This document shows, piece by piece, positions 20,990-31,165 of a DNA stretch of 64,000 nt; positions within the stretch are counted from its first letter, which is position 1, and the number at the start of each line of letters is the position of its first letter. The DNA comes from Pomphorhynchus laevis. Taxonomy: Eukaryota > Acanthocephala > Palaeacanthocephala > Echinorhynchida > Pomphorhynchidae. The notes beneath the pieces were generated by a model. It had not been told where the DNA came from. It did not search any database and saw nothing but the letters and a program-made list of their open reading frames with translations. The DNA lies in the NCBI GenBank assembly GCA_012934845.2, contig WNNJ02003668.1:1-64000 (forward strand), written 5' to 3'. The position numbers were made by a program, and so were the translations under genes.

Positions 20990-21633
20990 AACCTAACGCA
21001 ATGCAGAGTTCACGTGAGCATTTTTCACTGAATATCCTTCAGTAGAATTCAAGAGGTGCTTCTGTCCTTCGACTTCTATCTGGAAGAGATATAGATGTTG
21101 TAGTCCTTCAGGAGACGCGGTCTATCCGTCTCCCCCAGGACATTACTCGATTTATTCCTAAGCACATTTGTTCCTATTATATTTCGTACATAACCCCGCC
21201 TCACTCACCTTCATCTCAAAGTCTTCCAACCTTAATTAAATGCTCTTTAAGATCTTACCTATGGCTAAACTACTCTTGTCCAGCCCTGTCTTGTTCAGTT
21301 ATATCACTCTGTAACAACGGTAAACGCCTCAGTTTAGCCAATGTCTACATTCGTCCAGGTGAGATCCACAAGAACCGTGACTACCTGGATAGAATTATTA
21401 TAAGCGGTTATGACATGATACTTGGTGATTTCAACGACAGAACTGGTCGTTGGATTAATGCAGCAATCCGCGGAGCCAGGAACGGTTATCTTATTCATAA
21501 ACCACCATCTACCATCTTTCACTGCACATCAACGAATTCACTCCTCGACTTACTGCTACTACACAAGAGGTGGTTGTTGAATCCCTCTATACGAAGCAGT
21601 CCGGACAAAATCTGTCCACCTCTCATGACTTGA
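20990..21633 (+). pseudogene. LINE E AP-like endonuclease domain
   Basis: In partly shifted frames: LNILQ...RGASVLRLLSGRDIDVVVLQETR (catalytic Glu in QET), LCNNGKRLSLANVYIRPGEI, YDMILGDFNDRTGRWINAAI (GDFN) and HCTSTNSLLDLLLL. The SDH motif is not visible. This is the 5' half of ORF2; the RT half is not recognisable downstream. Confidence 0.75.
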
Positions 21634-22380
21634 TTCGTAGGAGATAGAAGAGGATACGCTGCTTTGAAGGAAATTCCACTTTGATCCTATCAGAGTACCT
21701 TTCTTTCAGGCAACTATTCAACGCTTCCACCGAATTGGGAATGAGAGTCTAACCGAATTTAATTCCAATCTCTCTTCGCAAGCTACCACGATACTTTCGA
21801 CTACCTATAGAGGTCGTATTTACAGTCCTACTTCGACCAAACTAAAGACCTTAGCATTCATGCTCCATCTTCTCAATCTCTCTGCTTCTGCCAGACAATC
21901 TCTCTCGAAAGAATATTGGAGCACTAGATTTAGGTTCCAACTGGGTAAGGATAGGCCAGCATTGCTTCTCTTAATTCAGCTCAGTCTTCCTTCTGGAAGA
22001 TATTCAAGAAGGAGAAATTTGTCTGTTGGAAGGATAGCGCCTTGGGTTGGATTGGTTCCATCGTTCTGAAGCGCATAGCAACCTGTTGGCAGCCAAAAAC
22101 AGTTCAGACTACCATCATACAATTGGCGGTATAAGACTGAGTTTCGTGATGGCTAGGGCAATTTCCATGTGCTTCAGGGGCCCCTGCTTCCTGCGCCCAT
22201 ACTCTATTGGAAGTCAATCGTAGTCAGCGTTGTGCGCTTGCTCGTGGAAATGTTTAATTTTGTTATTTAAAGTTACAATTTTCTTTTTATAATGGCCCAT
22301 TTGCGGGAACCTTTTACTGTATTATATTATGTAATAAATTATTATTAAAAAATAAAGAAATCTAATACGAAGAACGATAT

Positions 22381-22556
22381 GGATAATCAACGAGCCCAAT
22401 TGTGAAGGGCTATTAAAGACTTTAAAATTCCAGAACGATGAAATCAATTTTATATATTTTTTATTTTTATTTTTATTTTCTAGGCGGGCCCACGAGGTTA
22501 TCTTGTAAATGTAATAAAAACAATTCTCATTAAAAAAATCTAATACGAAGAACGAG
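22381..22556 (+). mobile_element. Short 3' fragment of LINE E type
   Basis: About 160 bp ending GGCGGGCCCACGAGG..TTGTAAATGTAATAAAAA, related to the other E 3' ends. It is bounded on both sides by TCTAATACGAAGAACGA (22362-22378 and 22539-22555), which looks like a target duplication or a shared 3' terminus. Confidence 0.6.
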
Positions 22557-22559
22557 TAA

Positions 22560-22915
22560 CTCTAATTGAACATGAAATTTTCGTCCCAGCTATTTTCTCT
22601 ACTTCCGGTCGAATCGGCCATGCAACTCCTCCGGCTTGTCGCGGTCAAACAGGCTCAGCATAATCGTCGGCCTTATTTAGACAATCTCAGCCATTTGAAG
22701 AGGCGAATTGGCTTTGCCATAGCACGTGCTGCATCAGAATGCATGAGGAGTCCCATGGTCTTCGAAAAACAATATGGTGTCTGACGATAATAGCGTTTAC
22801 TCGGCAATGGAACGTGACTGAATTGATGACTGAAATATTCATGGGCCCATTTGTGGGAACCCATATTTGTGTATATTTTTTGTAAAAATAATAGTTACAT
22901 TAAAAAATAAAAAAC
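22560..22915 (+). mobile_element. LINE E 3' end with ORF2 C-terminus
   Basis: A 72-codon frame (22566-22784) reads FSLLPVESAMQLLRLVAVKQ...RIGFAIARAASECMRSPMVF and ends VFEKQYGV. The 3' region GGGCCCATTTGTGGGAACCC and ATTAAAAAATAAAAAACATT follow. It resembles the end of the first E copy (RLSFVMARAISMCF). Heavily 5' truncated. Confidence 0.65.
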
Positions 22916-23180
22916 ATTATCTAATAACCCCTTATCTCGGCGTAATCGCGTATTACTTCCGGCCATCTAATACTTCGGCAGACATATTGATGAATTGTCG
23001 AGACATATCGGAAAATTACGCCCTAACTCCCTTAATAATCGCTGGTGATTATTATGCAAAATACGATGTTACTATGCCAACTAAAATTCCTGACTTAGTA
23101 GAGTTGTTTGGGACCCTTATCCTTACACTTCATATACCGGCCAAAGATTGGTCATGCGAATGTCATAATGGGCGAAGTTG
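22916..23180 (+). pseudogene. LINE F endonuclease fragment
   Basis: Reads LGVIAYYFRPSNTSADIL, PLIIAGDYYAKYDVTMPTKI and CECHNGRSCLDL, the late part of an AP-endonuclease (GGDFNA site changed to AGDYYA). A near copy of its second half is at 25650-25795. It breaks off exactly where the inverted-repeat element begins. Confidence 0.75.
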
Positions 23181-23189
23181 CCTTGATTT

Positions 23190-23828
23190 AAAAAAAATTA
23201 AAAATCCAACTTTAATCTTAAATTTCACTTAAATCCAATGTGAATTTATCATAAACGATTAGATGTTTTAAATATAAAGTACTCAATCCATTCTCGATCT
23301 TCTCTTGCCATTCAAGCATCACCCACACCGTCGCTTGCACCGTTCCCCATAGTTTGACATCCAATGCCTACTCTCAAAGCGTCGACTCCGTCATGCTTTT
23401 CGAGTCAATTATTTGATTTGAGGTAGAAAGTATACATTTTCTACCATAGTTATTACACAGTATATATCGAAACCCTTTCTATGGTTTTATTCGACGTTAC
23501 TGTAAACATACGACTTTGAAAGTTTAATCACCCTAAAATGACTTTAATGCGTATTATTAAATTTTAATGATTATTCTTCAACATGTACTTGACATAATTT
23601 ACTGATTAGATTTTAATAGGAAATGATTAGCAGCGATAAATCAGCAAATACAAATTTAAAAATGAACGTATTATTTAGTAAAGTCTAGAACCATGGCTTT
23701 ATTAGCACATGATTTTCAATTATGAAATTTGAATCATATACTTTATATTTTAAATATCTAATCCTTTATGATAAATTCACATTGAATTTAAGTAAAATTT
23801 AAGATTAAAGTTGGATTTTTAATTTTAA
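23190..23828. mobile_element. Element bounded by about 78-bp inverted repeats
   Basis: 23195-23272 (TTAAAAATCCAACTTTAATC ... TTTAAATATAAAGTA) is repeated inverted at about 23742-23826 with few differences. The interior holds a 120-bp piece of LINE A1 and AT-rich filler, with no transposase. It interrupts LINE F precisely after GCCTTGATTTA. It is probably a non-autonomous DNA element; superfamily unknown. Confidence 0.7.
23283..23402 (+). mobile_element. Short LINE A1 fragment inside the inverted-repeat element
   Basis: Matches 12602-12722 of the A1 copy (TCTCTTGCC..TCA, CCGTCGCTTGCACCGT, CTACTCTCAAAGCGTCGACT) at about 90%. Internal to ORF2, with neither LINE end. Confidence 0.85.
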
Positions 23829-23965
23829 CTGACAATTAAAATTGACACTTGAGAATATAAGTATTCTTGTAGTTATTATTATTAAATACTACAGCAGCGA
23901 AAAAGCGTAGAGCTCGTACAGGCTGGGTACAGGGTTAAAAAAATATCAATGAAAATCCGATTGTT

Positions 23966-24544
23966 TTAAGTTAGTACATTCTTCAGATTTCTCTTGAAGG
24001 ACAAAATACTGGAGGCCGAAACAACTTGACTTGGTAGCTTATTCCAGCTTTTCCACGTTCGGTTGACAATTGTGTTAAATCTTCTTCGTGGACGAATGTG
24101 GGTCTTTAACGTGAGGTGATGTCCCCTCAATCTGTTTGAATTTCGAAGTTCGAACAGTTTGCGACAAACATGTTCCCTCTGCCCTTTTTGAACATTAAGC
24201 GCTGTCCACACAAACATTAAATCAGATGACTTTAAAGATTTCTTCACTGTGGTCACACCAAGTGCGTGAAGTCGAAAAATGAATGAAAGATTGCGTTGGC
24301 TGGGTACAAGATGTGTGGCCTTGCGTAATATGGATTCGTACAGGTTCATCTCTGTCGTAGTTTGAGGGTGACAGGCAGGTGAAGCGTATCTCATTAAAGA
24401 TAAGACATAAGCATTGTAAATTAACTTAAAACTGGATGCGTCAAGCTGGCCAATGGTCCTTCTAATAAGTCCTAAAATTCGACGGCATTTAGCAACTGTG
24501 TGACTGGTATGTGGGATGGTCGATAAGCTTCTATTTACGATCAC
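23966..24544 (-). pseudogene. LINE C post-RT C-terminal domain
   Basis: 192 codons: VAKCRRILGLIRRTIGQLDA, LIYNAYVLSLMRYASPACHP, ESILRKATHLVPSQRNLSF, RLHALGVTTVKKSLKSSDLM, LRGHHLTLKTH and NRTWKSWNKLPSQVV, ending FKRNLKNVLT. This is the conserved tail after the RT in CR1-like LINEs. It is separated from the RT frame by about 110 bp that encode the GxxLNPDKS-like region in another frame (KSKHMRIGHLYINSS). Confidence 0.88.
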
Positions 24545-24651
24545 TCCAAGGTCTTGAAATTAAGGAACTGTTTCAATTTCTCTTCCGTCAATGGTATATG
24601 ATGAATTGATGTATAGATGTCCGATGCGCATATGTTTTGACTTATCGGGGT

Positions 24652-25520
24652 TTAATACCATTCCCCGTTGATTACACCATACCTTAATATTATCAATGTC
24701 TCTCTAAGTATCATTGGATCTCGGCTATCGATTATTGGTCGCCAAATTTTCAAGTCGTCGGCATATAAACCACATGGACTCGAAATAACTGTAGTAAGCT
24801 CGTTTATGTAAATAATGAAGAGCAATGGACTGAGTACCGATCCCTGAGGAACACCGCGTCCAGCATTTCTTGTTTTTGACATTTGTTTATTAGCCAATAC
24901 AGTAATCTTCCGATTTCTAAGGAAGGAGTTAATCCAATTAAGGAGGGTTCCTCTGATGCCGTACTGTTCCAGCGTAATAAGGAGGGCATCATAGTATATC
25001 CGATCAAATGCTTTGCTGAGGTCGAAAAACAAAACATCAACACTAACTCCAGCCTCGGCATATCTGGTCCAATCACTCCTCGCAAGTATGAGGTTTGTGA
25101 CAGTAGATCTTCCTGGGCAGAAACCATGCTGGTTGTCGCAGAGTACTTGGTTATCTTCTAGGTGCCCGATGATTCGTTTAAAAAGCAGTTTCTCTAGCAC
25201 TTTACAAGCAACGCAGGTAAGGCTTATGGGCCGATAGTTGCTTGCTAGATTACGGTCGCCTTTTTTGTAGAGAGGTCGGATTATAGAACATTTCCAATCT
25301 GATGGTATACAGCCTGTTGACAAGGAGAAATCGAATATGGTGTGTAAAGGTTCATATATTACTGGTGCAAGTTCCCGAAGAAGAATTGGAGGAATATTGT
25401 CTGGTCTTGCCGCAATTGATCGTGGTAGCTTTAGAAGTTCGTTAAGAACCTCAAATTTATCAAATGGAGTAAATTCGTAACACGGATATTGAGCTGTGGA
25501 GAATCTGGGGCAATACTGAC
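24652..25520 (-). pseudogene. LINE C reverse transcriptase domain
   Basis: Motifs in order on the minus strand: RSIAARPDNIPPILL (GPDxI block), SDWKCSIIRPLYKKGDRN, NYRPISLTCVACKVLEKLLF, DNQHGFCPGRSTVTNL, VDVLFFDLSKAFDRIYYDAL (catalytic Asp), AGRGVPQGSVLSPLLFIIYI and CGLYADDLKIWRP (YADD). All core RT motifs are present in one frame, which is unusual for this window. The frame has no initiating ATG at its 5' end because the element is truncated. A stop follows INGEWY at 24652. Confidence 0.9.
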
Positions 25521-25639
25521 AGGTAGGACTCTCTAGCGTGAATAATAGCGTGACTCTCTAGTTGAACAAATAAATTACATGAGTTTATGTAAAATATATA
25601 AAGTTTAATTTCATATATAAGCTGATATTTTTAAGATCA

Positions 25640-26330
25640 TTGGGGAATATGGATTACATATACGATGTTACTATGTCAACTAAAATTTCTGACTTAGTAG
25701 AGTTTTTTGGGACCCTTAATCTTACACTTTAAATACCTGCCGAAGGGTGGTCATACGAATGTCATAATGGGCGAAGTTGCCTTGATTTAGTTTTCGCAAA
25801 TGTAAGTATACACAATATGCATCTAGCATTATGCTCATAATAGGCACTTCGACGTAAACACAAACCGATCTCCTATATAATCAATAGTATTCTTTTTAAA
25901 ACCCCTATCATCTTTTCTATATTCAGTGGTTAGTAGGCAGGTCAACAGTGTAAAGTTAGACTTAAATTCCTTGAGTAAGGCGATAAGTTTAGCATGTAAT
26001 TGTGATGTTGATTCGGGTTATAACCTCGTAAGGAAAACACTTCGTTTATCATGTGATCAGCGTCGTTCATATCCAGGTAAAGCGACAAATCGTTGTGTGG
26101 TACCTTCGCATATATGAAATCTAAGGAAGTGCTTACATGCATTTTATAGGAATAGCAGATTCGATAGATCAGTTAGGGATATTAATGTTCGACTACTTAG
26201 CAATTACTGCACTTTGATAAAGCAGTTCAGAAACGAAGGTTTACTTACGCTAGAGCGTGCTCTGTCCATGAAAGAGGAGAAAGCGCCGTGGTTTATTGCT
26301 CCTAGAAAGCGAAGATTAGTCTTATGACAT
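25640..26330 (+). pseudogene. LINE F fragment: endonuclease end and linker
   Basis: YDVTMSTKISDLVEFFGTLN and YECHNGRSCLDLVFANVSI repeat the 22916 fragment. Then, in another frame from 25926, QVNSVKLDLNSLSKAISLAC and KATNRCVVPSH, followed by NVRLLSNYCTLIKQFRNEG and EEKAPWFIAPRKRR. The latter resembles the linker between endonuclease and RT. No RT follows. Confidence 0.6.
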
Positions 26331-26647
26331 TAAATGTATTTGAATGTTACATTATGTTTTGTGTTTCAGATATTATTGAATAAAAACCTGAACGGTTTAA
26401 TCTACAACAGTTTATTCAATAATATTTATTGTGGAACAAGCATACGATGGACAAACTACTCGTTAGCTTCCTGTATTATCATCAATAGTGAACATATCTC
26501 TCAGATCCTATCAAGCGACGACACTATTGTCACTAACATCTCAATACTTCCAGTTTATATCGGACGGGTTGACTCGGATCCTTTAAACGGTCTGTTCAGT
26601 GCGATCGAAATTCAAGCCTCACTTGACAAAATAATAATACAAATTTA
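26331..26647. other. Unassigned stretch with hairpin at 26370-26425
   Basis: ATATTATTGAATAAA (26370-26384) pairs perfectly with 26411-26425 across a 26-nt loop. An open frame of 139 codons (26334-26753) covers the block but its last part is antisense LINE A2, and no domain is seen. Possibly a foldback element. Confidence 0.45.
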
Positions 26648-26760
26648 TTTAACGTGGCAAATGAGTACAAGCTGCACGCTTACAAGTCCACTAACAAAAA
26701 ATGAAAAAGTCAAGCAGATATATTGTTTAAATGGGATCGGATTTAACGTTTGAAGCACGG
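26648..26760 (-). mobile_element. LINE A2 3' terminal fragment, minus strand
   Basis: The minus strand carries the A2 3' end: C-terminal codons, GTGGACTTGTAAGCGTGCAG, a weakened hairpin (GCGTGC/GTACTC) and TTAAATAAATTTGTATTATT. About 110 bp, 5' truncated. Confidence 0.85.
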
Positions 26761-26763
26761 CAT

Positions 26764-27735
26764 CTCAACACTAGATCTATTCTTAATAAATCCGAACTCG
26801 TCCTCAACCTATTCACTAAGCCATCTATCGATCTCTTTGGCTTCTCCGAATCCTAACACTCCGATTCTGACGACATCTCCATCCGTTGTTTGCTCTCTGC
26901 CGATTGCTCACTAGTCGAATCCGCTCGCCCCCTCAGCAAATCCCCTTCTAAATTCTCTAATCATGGCAGCATTGTCGCATTCGCCCGTCACCCCGCGTCT
27001 ATTCGCAAAATCACTTCCCCTTTCAGTCCTTGCTCTTTTGAACTGCTCACTTGTCGTTCTTCTAACCCGATCACTATATATATCGCCATTGTATACCGTG
27101 CGGGTTCATCAGCTCCTACATCCTTATTTTTTTACCGAACTCGCTGACCTTCTGTCACACTGTTCTTTGTCCTCAACCCCTTCAATCATTCTTGGCGACT
27201 TCAACATCTGCCACGACCGCCCCTATTCCACAAAGTCAATTCAGTTCATCAACATTCTATACAACTACAATTACAAACGAATATCCACTGCCCCCACACA
27301 TATACTTGGTGGGGCACTCGACATCATCACTGTCCCCGATCATTTTGCTGCCTACACCTCACTGTCCATCTCTGATCTTGGTCTATCCGATCACTTTCTC
27401 GTCATCCTTGATCTCGCTCACAACCACACCCCTCCTCACACACCTACAATACTACGTCGCTCTTGGAGAAATCTTGACCTCTTCCTTCTCCGCTTTGCCG
27501 TACTCAAATCGTCTCTATCCTATCCAACAATAACATATTCATCTCCTCACGATCTCGCCTTTCTTTTCGACTCTGAACTCACATCCATTCTCGATATTCT
27601 CTTGCCCTTAATGCCTCAATGCGTTCATGCTCGGCCTCGCTTCGGGCTCCTAGATCTAGCCGTTCATTTCCGGCAACACCGTTTACGGAAGCATGACATT
27701 TAAACTCTTCGATTTTGTAATAATAAATTTTCTTT
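26764..27735 (+). mobile_element. Chimeric LINE: A1 endonuclease joined to another 3' end
   Basis: 26764 to about 27617 follows A1 ORF2 closely: TRSILNKSELVLNLF, SNHGSIVAFARHP, SIILGDFNICHDRP, ILGGALDIITVPDHFAAYTS and LGLSDHFLVILDLAHNH, with SDH present. At about 27618, after TTAATGCCTCA, it switches to unrelated sequence encoding HARPRFGLLDLAVHFRQHRL and ending TTTTGTAATAATAAATT. This looks like a template switch between two LINE RNAs or a later join. Confidence 0.7.
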
Positions 27736-27868
27736 CTTTAAAAAAAATTATTATTATTTATTTTATTATTATTTATACAGGTCATAGCCATAAGGCTGTC
27801 TTGACCGCTCACATAAAAAACAAATAAATACAAGAAAAAAAATCAAAAAAAATCGTTCAGTATATATA

Positions 27869-28190
27869 TCAGAACCATGGGTACTGCAGCAACCACCATT
27901 CGTTCTCATTTCGAATCCAGTTCTTTATATTGGATTCAAATTCATTGATTGTATGCACCGCAACGACATCAACTGGAAGACGATTCCAAATATTCACCGC
28001 TCGATGAGACAGTCGGAAATGACGAGGGTATTTTCCGTGCTCATGTACTACTAGTACTTTCGAGTGCCCTCTATGTCCATCCCGTTCATTGAGTTCAACT
28101 CTATTTGCTGGAAAATTTTCATCTTTATTAACTAGTCGATACATAGCTAGAAGGTCGAAAAGAAGGAACCTTTCACGCACTCAGCATATT
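27869..28190 (-). pseudogene. LINE B1 ORF2 C-terminus
   Basis: ERFLLFDLLAMYRLVNKDEN, GHRGHSKVLVVHEHGKYPRH, FRLSHRAVNIWNRLPVDVVA, FESNIKNWIRNENEWWLLQY. The RGHSxxL...FxxRxxNxWNxLPxxVV order marks the CR1-type tail. It is in a different frame from the RT. Confidence 0.88.
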
Positions 28191-28209
28191 CAAACTTTTT
28201 ATTCGTGCC

Positions 28210-29640
28210 TCATAGGGAAGATATCGTACCTGAGGGCGACACATATTCTAATATCGGTCTTATAAGAGCATTATATAAACGCACAACACAAACGGGAGAT
28301 AAATCTTTAAAGCAATTTTTGACAATATAGGTCATTCTTCTTGCTGAGTTACAAATCCTATCAGTGTTAGCACGTGTTTTCAGATTGTTTTGAACAATTA
28401 TACCAAGATCCAGAATGGACTGCGTGGAAACAACAAACTCATCGCCGATAAAATATTCTTGACTCACATTGCTATGACCTAATCTCATATGTGCACACTT
28501 TTTAATATTCAATGAAATTCCAGTGTTTAAAGACCATCGATAAACAATGTTTAGGATATTTTGAAAGTCATTTCGATCCTTGTTGGTTTTAATCAATTTC
28601 CATACATTTACATCGTCGGCAAAAGCTAAAACACTACAATCCTCAATTAAATCTAGTAGCTGATTTATAAATATGTTAAACAACAAGGGTCCTAAGACTG
28701 ATCCCTGTGGTACTCCTGAGGTGATAGGACGATAAGACGATAGGCATTGACCTACACGAACAGCAAAGGATCTATCTTTAAGAAAATCTTGAATCCAGCT
28801 TATAATGGAGCGATTGACTTTATAAGACTCAAGGGTGGAAATTAGCATTTTGTGGGGCACCCTATCAAAAGCCCGACTAAAGTCAAGAAATATTACGTCG
28901 ATACAGTACCCGTTAGCAACATGTCCAACCCAATCTTCACGAGCATGTAATAAGTTTGTAAGACATGAACGCCGAGGGCGAAATCCATGCTGTGCATTAT
29001 TGAGAATTCTCAGCGAAGTCAAATGATCATATATGCGTCTGTTTAGTATGCGCTCAATCACTTTGCATACAACACTAGTTAGACTTATTGCCCTATAGTT
29101 ATTCGGATCATCTTTTTCACCATTTTTATAAATTGGTACTACAATCGCTTTTTTCCAGGCAGCAGGTAACTTCGAAATGCGCAAGCTCAGCTCAAATATG
29201 GAGGCTAATGGCTCAGCCAGAACAGGAGCAAGTAACTTAAGAAGTTGGGGGTGAATATCATCGGGGCCTGCCGCTGATGATCTAGATAACCTAGCCAATT
29301 CAACAAAAACCTCATGTGCTGTTATCGTTAAAACTGGAGAACCAATTTCTACCTGTTGTGATGCTGCATCTCTACATATGCTAGAGAAAGCATCTGGTGT
29401 CAGCTCAAAAGCGGATGCAAACAATTCTGCCATGCTGTCTGGCGATGTCACTCGAGTGTTACCGTCTCTTAAAGATGAAATAGCTGGTAGCAGAGCTCTG
29501 GATCCTTTCACATAAGCCCAAAATTTTTTTGGTTCTGTATCAATTTGTAAAGCTAATTGATCTTCAAAACTTTGTCTTTTTGTAATCTTAAGGCGATTTA
29601 CGAAATTTCGGAACATTGTATACCGCTTTTTAAAATTATT
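28210..29640 (-). pseudogene. LINE B1 ORF2: reverse transcriptase domain
   Basis: Open for over 470 codons: KRQSFEDQLALQIDTEPKKFW, SSAAGPDDIHPQLLKLLAP, WKKAIVVPIYKNGEKDD, NNYRAISLTSVVCKVIERIL, QHGFRPRRSCLTNLLHARED, IDVIFLDFSRAFDRVPHKML, TSGVPQGSVLGPLLFNIFIN and CSVLAFADDVNVWKLI (FADD box). It continues with GISLNIKKCAHMRLGHSN and ILDLGIIVQNNLKTRANTDR to RPILEYVSPSG. All catalytic Asp residues are in place, so decay is mild and the copy relatively young. The frame is lost just after the LEY motif, and the rest follows in the next frame. Confidence 0.92.
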
Positions 29641-29654
29641 ATAATAATAATACA

Positions 29655-29740
29655 AATTTATTTAATGTGGCAAATGCGTACAAGCTGTACGCTTACAAGT
29701 CCACAAACAAAAATGAGAAAGCCGTCATTATGATGACGGC
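29655..29740 (-). mobile_element. LINE A2 3' end inserted in LINE B1
   Basis: About 70 bp of A2 3' sequence (TTTCTCATTTTTGTTTGTGG, hairpin GCGTAC/GTACGC at 29676-29692, TTAAATAAATTTGTATTATT). It splits B1 ORF2 between ELSRHHN and NFKKRYTMF. Leaving the insert aside, B1 and B2 align without a gap across this point. The 5' junction carries a foldback (29721-29740): GCCGTCAT, 4-nt loop, ATGACGGC. Confidence 0.85.
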
Positions 29741-30806
29741 TTAGTTCAAATAGACGATTCCTATGTTTGAGAGCATATCGCGATTCAGTGTCATACCAAG
29801 GAGGGTATTTAGCTTTACTTTTTGGTACTCTACGGAGTTGTGCAAACTTATCTGCAAGAGCTACTAAACCTGATTTAATAACATGCCACCTTACCTCAAT
29901 GTCTTCACTAGAACAGTTGAATGATGTTCTTAGTGCCGCCTCTCGTAATGAGTCTTCATCAATTTGTTGCCAAGATCTTTTCGACACTATCAAATTTTCC
30001 AGTTTTGGGATCATACACCTAGAAAAATAATTGAATAAGATCATACAATGATCGCTCAATCCAATAGGACTCTGATAGCTCATATTACCCACACTTGTAA
30101 TTAATTTGGAAAATACCAAATATAGAAAAGATTTCTGGTTTTGCGCGAATCTGGTGGGCGACTGCACATGTTGTTCTAACATGAGATCATTTGTAAGAAA
30201 ATTCCACAAATCCACATCTGACTTGGAAGAACTACTATCCAAAACATAATTCCCGATGTGACCAGCTGAGGGTATATTAAAATCGCCAACTAGTAGATAT
30301 TCTTCAAGCTCAGAACAGTGACTAATTAGTGTAGAGAATTCATGACTCAATACGGATGATTGCGGCGACCTGTAGCACACGGCAATACCTAAGGGACCTC
30401 CGAAGTGTGAAACAATGACTGAGAGAAACTCACACGTGCCCAGTTCATTTTTAAAATTACGAGTGGAAGTAATGTTTAAGGATGTCGTAATATATAGCGC
30501 AACACCTCCACCCTTCCGAGACTCTCTATCAGCTCTCACCAAATTATATCCCATAATAGCAATTAAACCATCGGGGATATCACGATGCAGCCATGTTTCA
30601 GTGAGAGCCAGGATCGCTGGTTTATTTAAGATGACCCATGCCTTAAGTTCATCAAATTTTGGTAAAATACTCCTTAAGTTAGTATAGGCGACACTAATAC
30701 CAGAAGCAGAGGGTAATTGAGTAGTAATGTTGGATGTGATATCAATGCGCGCTAGATTTCCTAATTGTAAAATGGAATCCCTCGAAGAACTCTCCAAACT
30801 CACCAA
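29740..30806 (-). pseudogene. LINE B1 ORF2: AP-like endonuclease domain
   Basis: In one frame: VAYTNLRSILPKFDELKAWV (Asn site), ILALTETWLHRDIPDG (catalytic Glu), RADRESRKGGGVALYITTSL, VCYRSPQSS, EYLLVGDFNIPSAG (GDFN), and SPIGLSDHCMILFNYFSRC (SDH). A linker follows with PPWYDTESRYALKHRNRLFE. All endonuclease motifs are present. The frame starts in the overlap with ORF1 at a TTG, with no ATG nearby, so expression by re-initiation or frameshift is likely (inference). It runs about 30 codons into the A2 insertion and stops at 29658. Confidence 0.9.
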
Positions 30807-31165
30807 CGCACGAATGGTCGCCGACGAACTACTCGAAAATTTCTTATCATTAGATCAGTCTCTCCATTCGATCTTCTAAATGCTAGATTAGCACGAGCAT
30901 TATTAAGCAACAATCTTTCCTCAACCGAGAGATCTTTAAAAATTTTTGTCGTCTTACCTTTCAAGCGATAACCTCTAGCTAAAACTGCTCTTGTATTATC
31001 TGCAGAATCAAATACTACTTTAAGTAATCGTGGTTTATGTTGTGCTTTTTTACCAAGACGAAATAAGCTTTTGACATTGAGACTACGCGCAATATCCTCT
31101 TCACCCTGAACGAATATATCCGAAAAGACCTTACGAATAGAAACTATTAAACTTTTATTTTGCAT
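30800..31165 (-). pseudogene. LINE B1 ORF1 C-terminal RNA-binding region
   Basis: 121 codons open without breaks: VSIRKVFSDIFVQGEEDIAR, SLFRLGKKAQHKPRLLKVVF, YRLKGKTTKIFKDLSVEERL and RSNGETDLMIRNFRVVRRRP. The order RLG...KPRPLxV.F...LKG...DLxxEER...GExxLxIRNxxIV is the conserved RRM-like tail of ORF1 in many CR1-like LINEs. It likely binds element RNA. It ends at a TGA at about 30800, overlapping the start of the ORF2 frame by a few bases. The N-terminal zinc finger is missing by truncation. Confidence 0.8.

Larger units (their letters stand above)
19745..22380 (+). mobile_element. LINE family E, internally deleted copy
   Basis: ORF1 start (19745-19918), CCHC-knuckle segment (20384-20599), endonuclease (about 20990-21633), then short degraded stretches and a 3' end. 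That end shares GGCCCATTTGYGGGAACC and ATTAAAAAATAAA with the second E copy ending at 22915. Layout and knuckles suit an I/Jockey-like LINE. No RT catalytic motifs (FxDxxxAF, YADD) could be read between 21650 and 22100, so most of the RT is probably deleted. Confidence 0.75.
23870..25560 (-). mobile_element. LINE family C, 5'-truncated, minus strand
   Basis: CR1-like reverse transcriptase and C-terminal region, ending in an AATAATAATAAC tail near 23870-23885. The RT frame is open from about 25520 to 24652 and the C-terminal frame from 24544 to 23966; a short break lies between. The endonuclease is absent. The 3' untranslated part contains CCCTGTACCCAGCCTGTACG. Confidence 0.88.
27739..31165 (-). 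mobile_element. LINE family B, copy B1, minus strand
   Basis: Best-preserved LINE here: ORF1 end (31165-30800), endonuclease (30806-29740), a small A2 insertion (about 29655-29725), RT (29640-28210) and C-terminus (28180-27869). The 3'UTR has a small hairpin AGCC-TTAT-GGCT (27786-27797) and a TAAATAATAATAA-type tail. The CR1-like layout is clear. One frame change lies near the RT end (about 28200), and the insertion splits ORF2. The 5' end is truncated within ORF1, next to a scrap of the AT-rich repeat (31183-31212). Confidence 0.9.
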
